A stretch of 64,000 bases of DNA from Erythrocercus mccallii (GCA_013397435.1 VZRG01001629.1:105962-169961), one strand, 5' to 3'; counted from the stretch's first letter, positions 23,809 to 37,336 are shown. A program made the numbers and translations. The notes: a model not told the origin generated them from the letters alone.

Positions 23809-26800
23809 CTGGGAGGAGAAAGAGACACATTTCAGTCACACATGAAGACAGCTGCATGTGTGGACACACTTGCAGGAGTCGGCACCAGAATGCTGGCTGA
23901 CAGCACATGGGGACACAGATTTGGAGTGAGCTTCTGGCCCCTTCACACCCCCCAGGGTGACCTGGAGCAGCTGCTGCCACCTCACACGGCAGCTCCTGGA
24001 ACTGGAGAGGGTAAGCCCTGCCACATGTGCCCCACATGAGGCTTGATGGCAGACAGAACCCTTCCTCCCTCCTGAGCACCCCAGGAGCTCACCGGACTCC
24101 AGCCCTCCAGGCTTTTACCAACAAGTGCTGCAATAAAGTGAGAGCCATGATATCAGCAGAGTTCACCAGTTCGGGCAGTCCCACTCTGGTGGCCTTTTCC
24201 TCTCCTGGCAAAGAGGAAGCATCTCTTTCCCAGAGACTTGTCAGTACAAATAACCCCTGACCCTGCAGCAGCGGCTGGCAAGAGAGGCCCTGGGGATCAC
24301 GCTGCGACCGCAGCTGGCTGCTGGTTCACACAGCCCCAGCACCAGGATCAATGGGAAAGGGGGGGATTATTTTTGTTGTTCTGCCTGGTGTGTTTGTCCA
24401 AAAATACAAACCCCACATCCGAAGAAGGGAAACGCAGCCCAGCACAGCAGAACAACATTGCCAGGATGCCGCCAGCTCCCCCGGCATGCACACAATGCAC
24501 ACGCCAGCCCTTGGCGTGGTGGAGCTGATGCTCCGGGTGACTCCAGGGCTCAGCAAAGTGCTGAGCTCACCCCTTCCTGCCCAAGATTAGCAGCACAGAT
24601 GAGGGCTGTATTTTCCTTTTCCTCCCTGAAATCCAGTGGAAATCTCATCCACCCAAGGCTGTCCTGGGCAGGCTGAAATTGTGCATTTTGTTACTTGCAT
24701 TAATCTCCAGTGGTGTTAATGTGAGACCAAGGCCTCATTGTGCTTAATGCCTTGCTGAGGCTTAGGGAAGAAGAAGTTCTCCAATAGCCTCCCCGAGATG
24801 GGAAGAGATGGAGAAACAGTTAAGAAAAAAGAAGGAAAATATTTATGGAAAAAGGAAGTGACTGACCCAAAGTCACAAGCAGGAGGGAATGGTGCAAACC
24901 TTGGATGAACATTCATCATTAAAAAGACAACTTTAGCCAAAAGCTTGCTATTTAAATTCTGTTTTCTAAACTCAGTCCTGAGCCCAAGGCAGTCTTATTT
25001 TGTGATCAGCTAAACATCTCTCAAGTGAAACCCTCTGCTCCCCTTAAGGCTCACCCCAGGGTCATCACTGGGAGGCAGGAGGACCTAGTGATCATCCCAA
25101 TGCCTGCAGGATCTGCCTGGCAGGGATTTCTGCACTGCAGCCAGCACGTGTAATACCCTGTCATGGATGCACACCCTGGTGTGGGTGGGAAGCCCAGCAC
25201 AAATGCCATTAGTGCACAACCACGGCCTTTCCCACAGGCTGGAGCCACAGCTTTGCCACCCTTACACAGCTCACAGCACAGTGGTACCAAACCCCACCAC
25301 GCTCTGCTGTACCCAGGTACAAAACCCCGTGTGTTTTTAGGTGCTTTCTGCCCCACAGAGGGGGTCACAGCCATCACACAACGTTACGCAGTATGACTTC
25401 AACACCAGGGTATCTGCAGACCTCCCCCATCTCTTGTGGCTGGGTGGGATTTTAATGGCCACATCCCTGTCACTCTCATTTATTGCCTCAGGGCAATGAC
25501 TGGGGGATGTTTCTTGGATGCTTTTTCTTTCCCTGCTCCAAGCAACTGGCTCCAACCATGGCAAAGAGCTTGTTTCCCACTTCAAAAAAAGAACATGATC
25601 TCTCCAAAATGCCAGCCAATAAAGCCAGCATGATGTCATGACTCCTATCTGTCCCTTGGGAATGACCTGTGCTACAGCAGTCCTTATGGATCCCGTGGGA
25701 GGCCAAGGGACTCTGGGCACAGTGAGACTCTAAAGAAAAGCTCTTATCCAGGGCTTCCTGGATTCCACATATTCAAGCACATCCTGTTGATAACACCTCT
25801 AAAAAAACCTTCTGGGGAGTTTGCTAACACATAACGCTTTCAAAAATATGTATGCACACATACATATGTATTTATATATAACCACTGCAGCAGGGATCCT
25901 AATTTAGTAACATAGGAAGTGCTGGGATACCCTCAGGATGAGGCACTCAGCAGGCTTTGCCTGTAGTGCAAAGTAGGAATGATGGGCCTGAGCAGTGCCT
26001 GGCCCTGCAGCCAGGTTTCCCTGGAATTTCAGCAAGGGAAGCCATGCCAACAGACATTTCTCTGTGTCACCATCTCTGCTGGCCTTGGCTGCATCTGCTC
26101 TGCTTCAGGAGCTGTTGTTGTTTGCAGACTCTTCCATGCAGAGACTGGGTTGTTCCATGGTGATGAGCAGCCACCCTGGCAGATGACATCCCATCTAACA
26201 CTGCAAATATTGAGCCACTGACTGGGAAATAAACATCTCATCTGCTGAAGCTAGATCTGTAACTCATCTACATCCCTGCACCATCTACAGCTGGATCTCT
26301 GTGTTGCCTGCAAGCTGCTCTCACTCATCAGGCAGGTGGGAATGTGCTTTGTGGTTCAACACCATCTGAATAAAACACCAGTAGTTTAAAAAAAAAAAAA
26401 AGAGCAACAAAACTGCTTAACATCTGCCAGGTGTTTTCCTACATGCATCTGTTTGAGTGGGAATGGAGAGTAAAACCCACTGCTGCCCAAGTGCTCAGAG
26501 CTGACCTGTCCCTGAGCCTGCAGGATGCCAGCACGGCACCACAGCCTCTCTGCTCCACAGGCAGCGGTTTTCTTTTCAGGATCCTCATCATCACCACTAC
26601 CAAATCACCAAGTCATTAAAAGATCTTGTTAATCTTTACTGGAGAAAAATGTTCTCCAGAAATTACATTTAACATGAAGCCAAAAATACATCCTGGGATT
26701 TATGACCTGAAGAATCAGAGAGAGGCACTGTGCCAAAGAACACATTTGTTCTTTACCTCGCTTCAGAGCTTTCACTGCCCAGAGAGATTGATGTGGAGGG

Positions 26801-29800
26801 AAGTATGGGAGCAGTGGTGGCCAGGACCAGGACATGAGATCCCAGCTCTGGCCCGTGCAGATGAGATGGGATGCGCCAGCTTGAAGCAAACAGCCTTTGC
26901 TAAGTCACCAATGCCTCAGATTCCCCTCAGGCAGAGACTCAGCACCCATCCATTTTCTGGAAAGAAAAGCAAATTCCTTTGTGAATGGACTCGGACACAT
27001 CCTGAGTCTAACTGGTGGAAAAGGGCCTCAGCCAATGCAAAATCAGATTTTCCCAATTTCCACCTTTATGCATCTGGCCCGATGGGAGCTCTTCCATCAT
27101 TGACCAAGTATTTGGGGCAGATCTATTTAAAGAAACGGAAAATGGGAGATCTCCCAAGGTTTATGGTGCAAAGTTCAGCTGAATCTGATGCTCAGGGCTG
27201 TCGTGTTCCTAGAAATCATGCTGTGGTCCACTGGGGCTTGGGGTGGGGCAGGAGACCTATCCAAGTCCTAATTGCTGCTCACACTGCCTGTTTTGGGAAA
27301 TCCTAAGGGCTCAGTGCTATCCAACAAGCTTAGACAGCAACTTCCTACAACATGACCGAGCAGGTCCTGTTGCTGTTGCCGGCGCTGGCAGCAGCTCTCT
27401 GCCTTCAGTTCCCACATGCAAAATCAAAGTTCTTCCAAGAGGAACCATGGCAAAGGCTGCAAAGCCTCTTCCCCACGCCACGGTTCCCATCACAGGGTGA
27501 TGCTGGCACTCTGGGGGTCCACAAATCCCTTTCTGAAGCATCTGCAAACCCCCAAATCAAACCTCATCCTACGCTTGGGAGTGGACAAGGAGTGAAGCAG
27601 GTGGAGCTGGAGACTTGCCCAGCTGTCACCCTGTGTCCCCACAGAGCATGGTTGGAAGAGGATGAGCAAAGCTTCTGGGAGGAGAGTGACATTTCCCATG
27701 GGACATCCACACTGTGGCATCCTTAGCACTCACCTCCCATCCACACTCCCAAAATAGCCTTGGCCTTGAGGAGTTTGGCTACAAACCCAGCTGAGTGGCC
27801 ACAAATCCCATCCCTGACTGTGAAGGCTGCTGGGCTTCAGTCCTGCCCCTGTTTTTGCTGCTGGCTTCGGTCCTGCTGCTGGTTTTAAAAGCAGCAGCAG
27901 AAGCAAAACTCAGTGGGGTTTAGCAAGAACCAAAAAAGCACAGGGTTAAGCTGTGCAAAGACAAGACAGAACCACTGCTGGGAAGGTAGCAGGCAGAGAC
28001 ATGTGAAAAACTGATGTCCTAGATTGCTGGCAAGTCCAGAGACAAAAGGAAATGAACTGGATTGAAGGGATGCAAGTTCAGGGTCAGACTTAGCTGCTAA
28101 TTTCAGGTTTGAGGGTTGGTTTTGTTTTTATTATCTAAACTAGCTTTGTTTCTTTCTTTCTTACTTTCTTTCCTTCTTATCATTTGAAAACCACAGAGGA
28201 ACATAACAAGGCGAAGGCTTTGTTGTAAATTAAAAACAACTCTGAAAGGTCTGTTTAGAGACGACAAAACAAAAGGGCAGAGCGGGCAGAGCTGTGGGAG
28301 AGTGGCTTCCTCCTCACAGCCCTGCAGGCGTGGGGGCAAGGTCACCAAAGAAAACCTCTGGTTTTGACCCCAAATAAGCTTTAGTCAGAAACTCAGCAGG
28401 AAGGATCAGACAGATACACTGCCAGACTCCAGGATGATGGTCACAGTGCTGGTGCCTGGCTCCCTGCCTCAGTGTCCCCAATTTCAAAATTGATCTCCCT
28501 CCCCAGGCTCCCTTTATATTAAAGAGCTGCAACAACAAAGGCTTTGGGGGAAAAAGTGCTTTGCAAGTGTCTCTGGGAAGCACTAACAAATGCGAAGGGT
28601 AAGGAGAGGCGAAAGCTCTGACACCAGCACCTCCCATGGCTCCAGTGCCAAGTGCATCCTCCCTGGATCCATCCCGAGACAGTGACACACTGGCAGAAGC
28701 ACCTGCCTGGAAACTGCTGCATTAGCAGCACACTCCAACCCTTGTGGGCACAGTGCGGCCACTGGGGAGCACAATGAGGGTCCAGCACTGTGGGGAACCT
28801 GCAGGAAGATCCCAGCTCCCACTGCTTTGGGAAGAGGTCAAGGAGGCAGAGCACAGACCTGTCCAGCTCCAGGCACCTTAGAGCAAAGTGTAGACTAATT
28901 ACCACCAGCTCTGCACATCCCCCTCGGGCTTCCCCAGGGGATCTTGCCTTTGGGGCACCCAGATATCTACTGCTTCTCTGCTTTAGGGGATTCCCTTCTC
29001 CCCACCACAGGCAGTGCAGAAGTCCCACCCAGCCCCATCCCACATGGAGGAGAAGGAGAGCATCAGCTCAGCCACCATGTGCCAGAGCCCTGAGACAGAC
29101 AGACAGCCTCCAGATGGACAGTCTGCCCAGAAACCTGCTGGCCCCAGCTGGCTTTTCACTGTTCCAGGAAGCCTCACCGCCTGGCTGAGGAGTCAGCAGC
29201 CCTGTCCTGAGCTTCCCTTCAAGCCCCAAAGAAGTCCAGATGCAGTTTGGTCTTCAGTCCTAGAGCATCTCTGCAATCAGGGCTGCTTCTTGGGACTCAT
29301 GCCCCAAAGACTTCTCCCAAGCAACCCTGAACCGCAGACACTGCAGCCCTGATCCAAGGTGGGGCTGTGGGCAAATGGTGCTTCCAGGGAAGGGAGCATA
29401 TTTCCTCTTTTTACAAGCCTTTCCAGCCTTGTAATCATCTAAGGAAGGGGGGCTGCAAAGGAAGGTGCTGGGGAGCAGGGTCCTGGGGCACTGGCCCCAT
29501 TCCCTCTGTGCTTCCTGCTGGAGCCAAGCCCCAGCTGGGCTGTCCGTGAGAAATGGGGTTATTGGCTGCTGATCCCAAATATAACCTAAACGATAGAAAA
29601 TTCCAGGAAATGAGCCAAGACAAAATGCCGGGAGGGGGATCAAGGCCCAGCACATGTGCTGGGGGAGAGCTTCAGAGAAGCCCTGGGCTCTCAGCAGCAT
29701 CTCCCTGCTGCCAAACCTTCCTTGTGCAAACTCCCCTGGTGCCGCAGAGACCCATGAGAGCATCCATGAGCACAAATCCCTGGAGCAGAGCAGACCTCCA

Positions 29801-31420
29801 CACTCCAGCTGGGGACAGCTGCCAGCGGGAAGCTGTGCTGGTGCTTCCCCCAACTCACATGGTGCTTGGAAATCCCCAGCTCGTGAGAAACGGACCTGGA
29901 CGGCTTCCAGGAACGGGCCTGGTTACACCCACCCTACAGATGTTCCCTGCTGTCCCCCTGCTCTGTCCTGCCTCCCTGCCACACCATCAGCAGAGCAGCA
30001 GCTCTCTGGCCCAGAGGCACCAATAAAGTATTTCCCAGATCACACAGGACACCTCCAAGCAGAAAAGCAAAGCAGCATCTCTCCAGGTTAGAAGCAGCAT
30101 GTCCCACTCATTTTAGGTGATACCCAGTGGGGCTGGGGGCTTTTTGGGGGTACCTCATTCCTGGGAGCTGAGATCTCACTGCTACTACCACGAACTTGCT
30201 GCGAGCCCTGAAAAGAAGTGTCCAGTGGCCTCAGTGGTGTCCAGCAGCTCTGGTTCAGTCCCAAGGGTGATTACTCTGTTGTCAGAGCCGTAATTCCAAA
30301 CACCGGGAGCTCCAGGCCTGCGAACTCAAGGAAGAATATGAGAAGACATAAGCCATCTGCGGAAAGCCCATCTCCACCGCTTGCTCTCACCCAGTTCTCC
30401 CGCCCACAACCTTCCACCCTCCCTCCGACACCGACAAAGCCGCTGCCGGGGCTGTCCCGCTCGGGAAAGGCGTGTGCTGCCGTCCCCTGCCTGTCCCCCG
30501 TCCCTTGCCTGTCCCCTGCCCCCGAGGGACCCCCATTCCTGCTCACTGGCACGGATCCCTGCCCAGCATCCCCACAACAGCCTCCCTGGTATTTACACAC
30601 TGCCTGCTGAGCCGGGGCACCCCAGAGGAAGGGGAAGAGCCTTCTGCAGGCGTCCATTGCCGGCTGGGTGAAGGATTGCTCTTTTCCAGGTTAATGCCAA
30701 TCCAGGTTTTGGCCATCTCGTGCTGACAGGCACCTCAGGAGCATCCTCAGGGGTGCGGGGCTGACTTTTTTACCTTCCAGGACTCATTCCCAAGCGCGGC
30801 GGCTTCTAGTCCCAAATCCCTCCGCTGCACTTTCTGTTCTTATTCAGGAAAAAGAAAAAAAAATTAAAAAGATGTAAAGTCCAAGCCAGGCTCTCTTTCG
30901 GGACAGTAGCAACAGCGGCAGTGAGAACTGCCTCGCTCCAGCGCTCACGGGGGTTTCGTTAGAGAAACCGGGGCCGAGGGATTTTCTCCGGTCAGTGATG
31001 TCACATCCTGACCCTGCCGGCAGCTCCAGCTGTCCCTGGAAAACCCGCTTGGAAGCGGGTCTGCCAGCCCCCACCATCCGCCGCCGTGGGCTCGCAGGCT
31101 CCTGGGTGGGCACCCACTCACACCCGCACCCCCGCACCATTCCTGGATGCTGAGATCCTTCCTGGCCTGCAGTCCGCGCCGCTGGCTGGCTCCGGCTTTC
31201 ACAGGACAGCAGGGAGCTGGGGAAAGGAGATGAAATCCCGGAGCGTTTTCCCCTCCTCCCCCCATCTTTTCCAAGTCCCTCTCCCTTTATCTTTCCCCGC
31301 TCTGCACACACACACAAAACAGCCGGGGGTTTCCGTGCCTGGCCAAGCTGGATGCCATCCAAAATAGAAATGCCGGAGAGGGCAAAAGAAAGAAGAACTT
31401 TCTCTGCACAGAGCACTTAC
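23809..31420 (-). other. MOB3C: Probable 5' intron of MOB3C
   Basis: This is the stretch between the acceptor before the leader at 23808 and a candidate donor at 31420-31415. It has no recognised protein-coding exon. It contains a (TTTC)n tract at 28145-28178 and a 226-codon plus-strand open frame at 26626-27306 with no recognisable domain. If the first exon lies elsewhere, part of this stretch is simply upstream DNA. Confidence 0.4.
28145..28178. repeat. TTTC-rich simple repeat
   Basis: An imperfect run of TTTC units with single-base interruptions. Confidence 0.8.
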
Positions 31421-31650
31421 TTTCCGTCTCTGTCGGAGGTGGGGTGAGTTCTGAAGCGCGCTGCGGTATTTCAATCCTGCTCGGCAAAGGCAAAGGCAAG
31501 CCTGAGCCAGCACGCTCGGCGCCGGCAGGAGCGGCCAGCCAGCGTGGGATGGCTTGGCAGGAGCCGGGATCTGCTTTGGGGTCAGGCTGGAACACCGGTG
31601 TGCACGCCACGGGTGATGCTGTGGTGTCGTAGCCGGGGGAGGCAGAGCAT
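30300..31650 (-). promoter_or_regulatory. CpG-rich region, candidate MOB3C promoter and non-coding first exon
   Basis: CG dinucleotides are much more frequent here than in the flanks, for example around 30390-30480 and 31440-31640. On the minus strand a consensus donor, GGAAA followed by GTAAGT, ends a possible exon at 31421. This fits the need for a leader exon to join the acceptor at 23809. The start site is not visible and no TATA box stands out. The assignment is inference from position and composition. Confidence 0.4.
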
Positions 31651-31659
31651 GGCCCTGAC

Positions 31660-34600
31660 ACTCACGGTTCCCTTCCCGGCACGGTGACGTGTCGCTCCCA
31701 GGGGATGAGATGTGTGATGCTCTGGCCTTACTGAAACGTCTGCAAATTGTTTGGCACCGGGACAGTTCTAGTGAGGGAAGCATTTCTAGCCTTTCTTACA
31801 TGTGTGTTAAACTCAGGTGAAGCCAAGCGCTTGCAGGTGATGGGGCAAGCTGGGGAGTGGGGCATAGGGCAAGGGGGATGTGGCTAATGGGTACATTTAC
31901 ATAAAGTTGGAGGGTTTAGGATGAGGGTTTGATTCCCTGAACTCTGCCTGGCATCCCCTGGTGCTGCAGCTGTGGATCTCCCAACCCCATGCAGCCTGTG
32001 CATCCAGCCAGATGCATCTCTGCAGGATCCAGACTCCCTTCCCCACAAGGTTCTCAGCTACAGGGGATGCCAGGGTTTGCTCTCGAGGCACAATGTTCAG
32101 AGGCAGTCTTTAAAAATACATTCATCCAGCAGCCTCCCAGACCAGCCAGCCACGAGGGGGCTCAGCCCAGCCCTGCAAGGGATTTACTCTCCTTTCCTCC
32201 CTGTCTTTGTGAGGTTGGTTTGGTGCAGGTGCAATAGAAACTCTTTGGCACCTCCAGCAGCATCTTACTAGAAGTGAAGAAGACACTGTAGGGCCCATTC
32301 CATCGGGTGGCAGCCACTGCTGGTGGATCACTTTTGACTGGAGCTGAAGGGAATTGGAGCCTGAACATCCCAGACACCTCTTGCTTTTCTGTCTGCCCCC
32401 ATTTGGGACATGGCTGAAGGGCAGGTCCTGAACCAGGTGACAGGAGAAGGACACTCCAAGGACACGCAGGATTCATCTGTGCTCTGCATTCACTACAGCA
32501 TGAGGTGGCTGAGGTGTCTCACATCTGCAAAAAGATAAAACCCTGAGGTGACATGCCCGACACAGCTCTCGAGGCAGGAGGGAAGCACAAGCTGTCAAAT
32601 TCACCTGTCCAGCTGCTTCCACCACCACCATCATCAGCTAACCCAGTACAACAGCCATAACCTCAGAGCTCATCTCTGTGTGTGCATCCTCCCCAGACCT
32701 GCAGGCTAAGCCTTTTCCATGTCAGTCTTGCCCTGCTCAAGAGTGAATCTCTCACAGTCATTGCAGGTAGTCTCAGGCCAAAGTAACACCCCTAAAATCA
32801 GCATCAAGCTCAAGTAATCCAGCAGACTCTTCGTGGTCACTGGCAAACTGGCCACATTCTTGACTCCAGCAGGTTCAAGTGAAGTCTTTTCTCATCCCCA
32901 ATGCTGGATGCTCATTATAGCCACCCAAAGTCCCAGCAAGGGCTGAGCAATGCTGCTGTCCTCCATCCTGGGGACCTGGGATGCAGGAAACAACAAAATG
33001 TCCTCAGATCTTGTGAGCGGGAGGTGGAGGTCTGTGGAGCAGATTAACTCCCAACAGCAAATGCCAAGCCAGGAGGAAACTTTCAACTGAAATCCGTACA
33101 GAAAATGGGCAGAAATCCAAAAGTGAGGGGGCTTAGCCAAATAGCAAAGATCCCAAAGGCAACTCATAGCCAGGATTTACATCCAGGCAAGATGGAGCCA
33201 AAATACTTGGAGGCGAGATGAGGTTCTCCCACCCTCAGCAGTCTGGAGCCAAAGGAGAGGGGCCAGGAGAACAGCAGGAGGGCTGGAGTTGCATCAGCTG
33301 CAGCCCCACAAGTCCACAGGGGTGAGCAGCACCTCCTGGTCAGGGACTTACCCCCGCTGGTGAGGTTTTGGAAACCTCACAGAGCAGAGAGCCCAAGGTC
33401 CCAGAGCCACCCGGTATCCCAGCTGTGGGGAGGGGAAGCAGGAGTCACTTGGGAGAGAGGAAAAGGTCCGAGGGACAGGTTTGGGGAAGGAGGGATGTGT
33501 TATTGTGAAGAGGGCATTTGTCTGCCCTGGAGGAAGGAAGAGGGGAATGCTGGCCTCGCTCCTGGAGGCAGGTGCATGGCTGAATTTATCAGGGGAAGGA
33601 AGCAGGGACGGAAGCAAGCCCAGAGCTCTGGGCAGCTCCATCAGAGCTCCCAGGCAGCCACGGGAAGAGGCCCAGGACAGTGAAGCAGCTTCACAAGGCT
33701 TGTCAGGACCTGGCTGCACTTGGGGGAGCGTGGGGGAGCCCCCTGGCAGCCCCCACCACTGCACTGGGCTCTCACATGATGCCCTGCACGGCACCTCATG
33801 GGCACAGCCACCTCAGCAGCCGGGGAGATGCTTGTTCCCAGGCAGGGCTTTAAGGCTGTGAATGCCTGTGCAGAGCAGAAGACAAAGCAAAGGGAGCAGT
33901 GGGTTTGCTCTGGTTATTCCCAGAGAGGAATAGGACATGTCCAGAAAAGTTCCTCAGCTATGCAATGTCAGGAACAGTCAGTTCCCCTGCTCTGCTCTAC
34001 CATGTCCTGTGCAAACTTGGAGACAGGGATTGAGAACTTCTTCAGCTGATGATCAGAGGGCACTGGAGCCTTGCCATTTTCTAAGGCACAGGGGAAAAAG
34101 CCAGGCGCAGATGAAAAAGCACTGGAGTCATCATTTTAAGGGAGGGTAAGAATGTTGTCCATCAATCTGCACTTCCTTGATTGCTTCGACTGCCACCTTC
34201 CTCCCTTGGGAGCAGGATGGGCTCTGGGTTTATCTCCCCACGGTGACAGGGGCAGGTGGGCAAGCCAGGGGTTTGAGATGCTGGTAACAAAGAGCCTCTG
34301 CCTGCAAAACTTGCTTCACCACTCCTAGCAGGAATTCCTGCCACATCCCGGTCCTGGCTCTCCTCCAGCTGGAGGCAGACCACAGCCAGCACTGAGGGGG
34401 CTCCTACAGCACCTGCTTTAGCCAGCAAGTCCTTGCTGCAGGATGCTGGAGGGGCTGACGGGGGCCATGGGGAGTCTTGGGCTGGTTCTCCTTGAACATG
34501 CCTATTTGACGGCTACTAAAACCAGACACATCCATCCTGGCCCAAAAAAGGCTGGCAATCAGTAAAACATGCTGGGAAACTACTGCAGGATGTTTGCCCT

Positions 34601-35528
34601 CCCTGAGGCAGCTCAGCTGGGATCTAGGACAAGGGGCTGGTGGAACCACGAGCTGAACTCAGCGCAGCCCAGCTCGTTATGGACCATACAGGAGCAGCCT
34701 GAGCATCCATGTGGTTCTCAGCACACAATTCACAAAGTTCACAAAGCTGAGCAGACAGGCTCAGGCAAGTTGTGTGTGTGCCCAGAGCTCAGAATCAGGA
34801 GACAAACCTTCCCTCTAGTGGCTCGATGGCACATGAATCCCACAGCCACCTTCTCCCTCTGTTACCTCTCTTCCCTTGCCAACCTAACAGCGTTATTTTT
34901 CACCAACCCTAAGGCTCAGCACAGATCCTAAGGGCATCAAATCTTACAAATTCTGAGGTTTTAGTGGCTTAAAACTGGCACAGCTGCTCATTTGCACAAA
35001 GCCAGACAGCCCCGGGGGTCTGTGTCCACTCTGCAGCTTGTAGTGCCCATGCTCAGCCCGTGCCATGGCTGTGCCAGGCAGCACAGTTCATGCACAAGTG
35101 CGTCCCAGGCACTGGAGAAGCCACACAGCCACAAATCACTGCTGGTTCCTGCAGTAAGTGTGGTTTGCAGGGCCAGTTCTTCAGCTGAGTTACTCCTCCT
35201 TGCTGCAGTCATTCAGTGGGGCAGAGGATTAGACCTAGAGATTCTGTTAGACCTTTTTATTATGGGTCTTCATCCCAGTTTCAGGCTCATCACTGGCCAT
35301 TTCTGCCTTTTTTAAAGCCCCAGAGAAGTTCTTATTTTAGGAAAAAAAATCACATGATGGTGGTATGACAGGTAGAAGAATTATAAAAGGAAGGCCTCGT
35401 AAAATCAGGCCAGCTCTATTAAATGAATAGCTAGCCTGTCATCTCCTCTAAGTGTAGTTAAGCAATTTGCAAGTTCCCATGCAAAACCAATGCTGCTATG
35501 AAAGGTTCGCAGAGGGTACTATACCACC
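31660..35528. other. Intergenic DNA between MOB3C and the LTR element
   Basis: Read in both directions, no recognisable coding exon, RNA gene or intact repeat was found. Open frames up to about 150 codons in GC-rich parts have no recognisable family. Confidence 0.45.
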
Positions 35529-35790
35529 TATTCTTGGGTACAAAAATAAGTGCACCTGTGTGAACAGTAAGATCTGTTCTATGAGCATCCATAAAGGAAA
35601 AATGTAAACAACCTGAATCTTAGCATGAACACAAATCTGACCTTCTGACCAGAAAATGAACTAGCAAGAAAACTACCAGCCAATAAGTGTTGCATATGAA
35701 ACAACAGTCTGTGTATAAAAAATAAGTTATGTGAATAAAGAATTGGCTTTTCCTGTATGAAGAAAAGGGAGTCTCGGCTAACTTCTTACA
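35529..35790 (+). repeat. Left LTR
   Basis: It begins TATTCTTGGG, where the right copy has TGTTCTTGGG, so the usual TG start may be mutated. It has TATAAAA at 35714-35720 and AATAAA at 35734-35739, and it ends CTTCTTACA. After it comes a TGATGACCCGAGG-like word that could be a primer-binding site, though I cannot match it to a tRNA with confidence. Confidence 0.75.
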
Positions 35791-36057
35791 ATATCTGATG
35801 ACCCGAGGCGATGGCGGGGGGCGACGGCCGAGCCCGCCGCGAGAAAGGAGGCGGCCGAGCCGAGCCGGGACTCGAGAGACCGAATCCACCGAGCGGCGAA
35901 CGAACAGCCCGCAACGCATCGCAGTTCAAACAGCGAATACACGAAGTAGCGAAAGGCTGCGGCTAGAGCCGGCCGCGGGACGGCACAAAATCCACAAGGA
36001 CAAGAAGCGGGCGGCGGAGTGGGAGCCGAGCGGGGAGCGCCCGGCGCCGCGGAACGC

Positions 36058-36113
36058 ACAGAAACAGAGAAACAGAGAAATAAACAGAGAAACAAACAGA
36101 GAAACAAACAGAG
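36058..36113 (+). repeat. Short tandem array of acagagaaac-type units
   Basis: Purine-rich units of about 9-12 bases (acagagaaa, with taa or caa insertions) are repeated five to six times inside the LTR element interior. Confidence 0.75.
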
Positions 36114-36155
36114 CTGCCGGGAAGGCGCGGCCCGGGGGCAGCGAGCAGGGAGCAC

Positions 36156-36172
36156 TATAAATGCACTATAAA
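36156..36172 (+). promoter_or_regulatory. Duplicated TATA-like box
   Basis: Two TATAAA words (36156-36161 and 36167-36172) lie in an 11-base repeat, directly upstream of a CpG-rich stretch. This arrangement could position transcription start, but there is no direct evidence of use. Confidence 0.3.
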
Positions 36173-37336
36173 TGCACTACGGCCACGGAGACGGGGGAGC
36201 ACCGCGGCTGATACGCGGCGCGGAGCGCACACGCGCCAGGAGGCGCGGCCGCGCGGCAGCGTCCAGACGGAGAGTTTAAAAAAGGGGTAAAATACGGGGA
36301 ATTCTAGGTCCGCGAATTTCAGCTGACGAAACAGCGATAGACGTGTGTGGGCACTTACAAAGCGCAAACGGGATCAAACAGGAGAGAAGGAAAATGCGAA
36401 CTTTATTTCTATAGCGTAGAAAACAATGTAAGAGTAGAGATACAAAATGCTTTTTCTCTCCAAAGGTGGCACGAGTTGGGGCAGTTTTCGTGGGCAGCAG
36501 CCATAGGGGAAGATATGTTAGCCACAAAATCGTTACCTACATGGTATTTTATTAGAAATTAATTTTAAAAATTACAGTCGGCTTCAGGGACCGCAGCTGC
36601 TGCGGCAACCGCGCCCCCCGCGGGCTCCAGAGACCTCTGGGTCAGTTCCTCCTGTGTCTGCGGGTCCGTTTCTGTTCCCTCTACCCACGAACGATGGAAA
36701 AGTTACCTTTTAACTCCGTTTTTCACGTTGAAAAGCCTACAAAAAATGTTACAGCCACTTTGAATCTGGTTTCAATCTCAGCCGAGCGAAGCGGCGGCCG
36801 CAGGGGGAACCGAACAAACAGCCGGGAGGCGGGATCAGTGTGCGTGCGGCTCTGTAAATGGTTCCGGCGGGACACAGCGTCCCCGGGAAGCCGCGGGCTC
36901 GGCGCGGGTGAGGTTTATCCTCCAGAAACCCCCGAGCCCCGGTCAGTTCGCAGCTCCCTGCGGAAGGCGCGGGCTCTGCAGCCGGCAGGAGCCGGAGCAC
37001 GTTTGCTGCTCGCGGCTCGGAGCGAGCGTTCCAAGGCCGTTCGTTCCCTCCCGGGCTCTGCGCCGCCTTTCCAACAGCCCCGGCGGCTCTGCCGGGCCCG
37101 GCCCTGCGGGCGCGGCCCCCCTCCGCGGAGCTCCGAGGGGGGAGCCGCAAGCGCTTTGTGCATTTTTAACCTTTTCTGTATTTTTTTTTTTTAGCATTTT
37201 TTCCCCCTTTTGCTATGTGCGGTCTTTAGAGGTTTTTTTTGTGTTGCTTTTCCTCCTCCGCTTTTCTACCGCGGGTGTTTGGGACGGGATGCAGCAGTCC
37301 CGGGAGGGCTGTGGCGGGCCGAGCCAGACAACAACC

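Larger units (their letters stand above)
35791..37336 (+). other. CpG-rich interior of the LTR element, no recognised coding capacity
   Basis: The interior is strongly enriched in CG dinucleotides. Its longest plus-strand open frames (120 codons at 35798-36160 and 166 codons at 36694-37194) are arginine-, proline- and serine-rich, as expected for GC-rich non-coding DNA. They show no retroviral motif. It contains an acagagaaa-type tandem array at 36058-36113 and two TATAAA words 11 bases apart at 36156-36172. It could act as a CpG island or promoter, but this is not shown by the sequence. Confidence 0.5.

Noticed and set aside
31199..31783. 194-codon minus-strand open frame in the CpG-rich region
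   Set aside because: Long frames are expected in GC-rich DNA, and it has no recognisable family. The stretch is better explained as a promoter or leader exon.
35798..36160. Possible gag-like protein in the LTR interior
   Set aside because: The frame is arginine-rich because of CG-rich DNA and tandem repeats. No capsid or zinc-knuckle pattern was seen.
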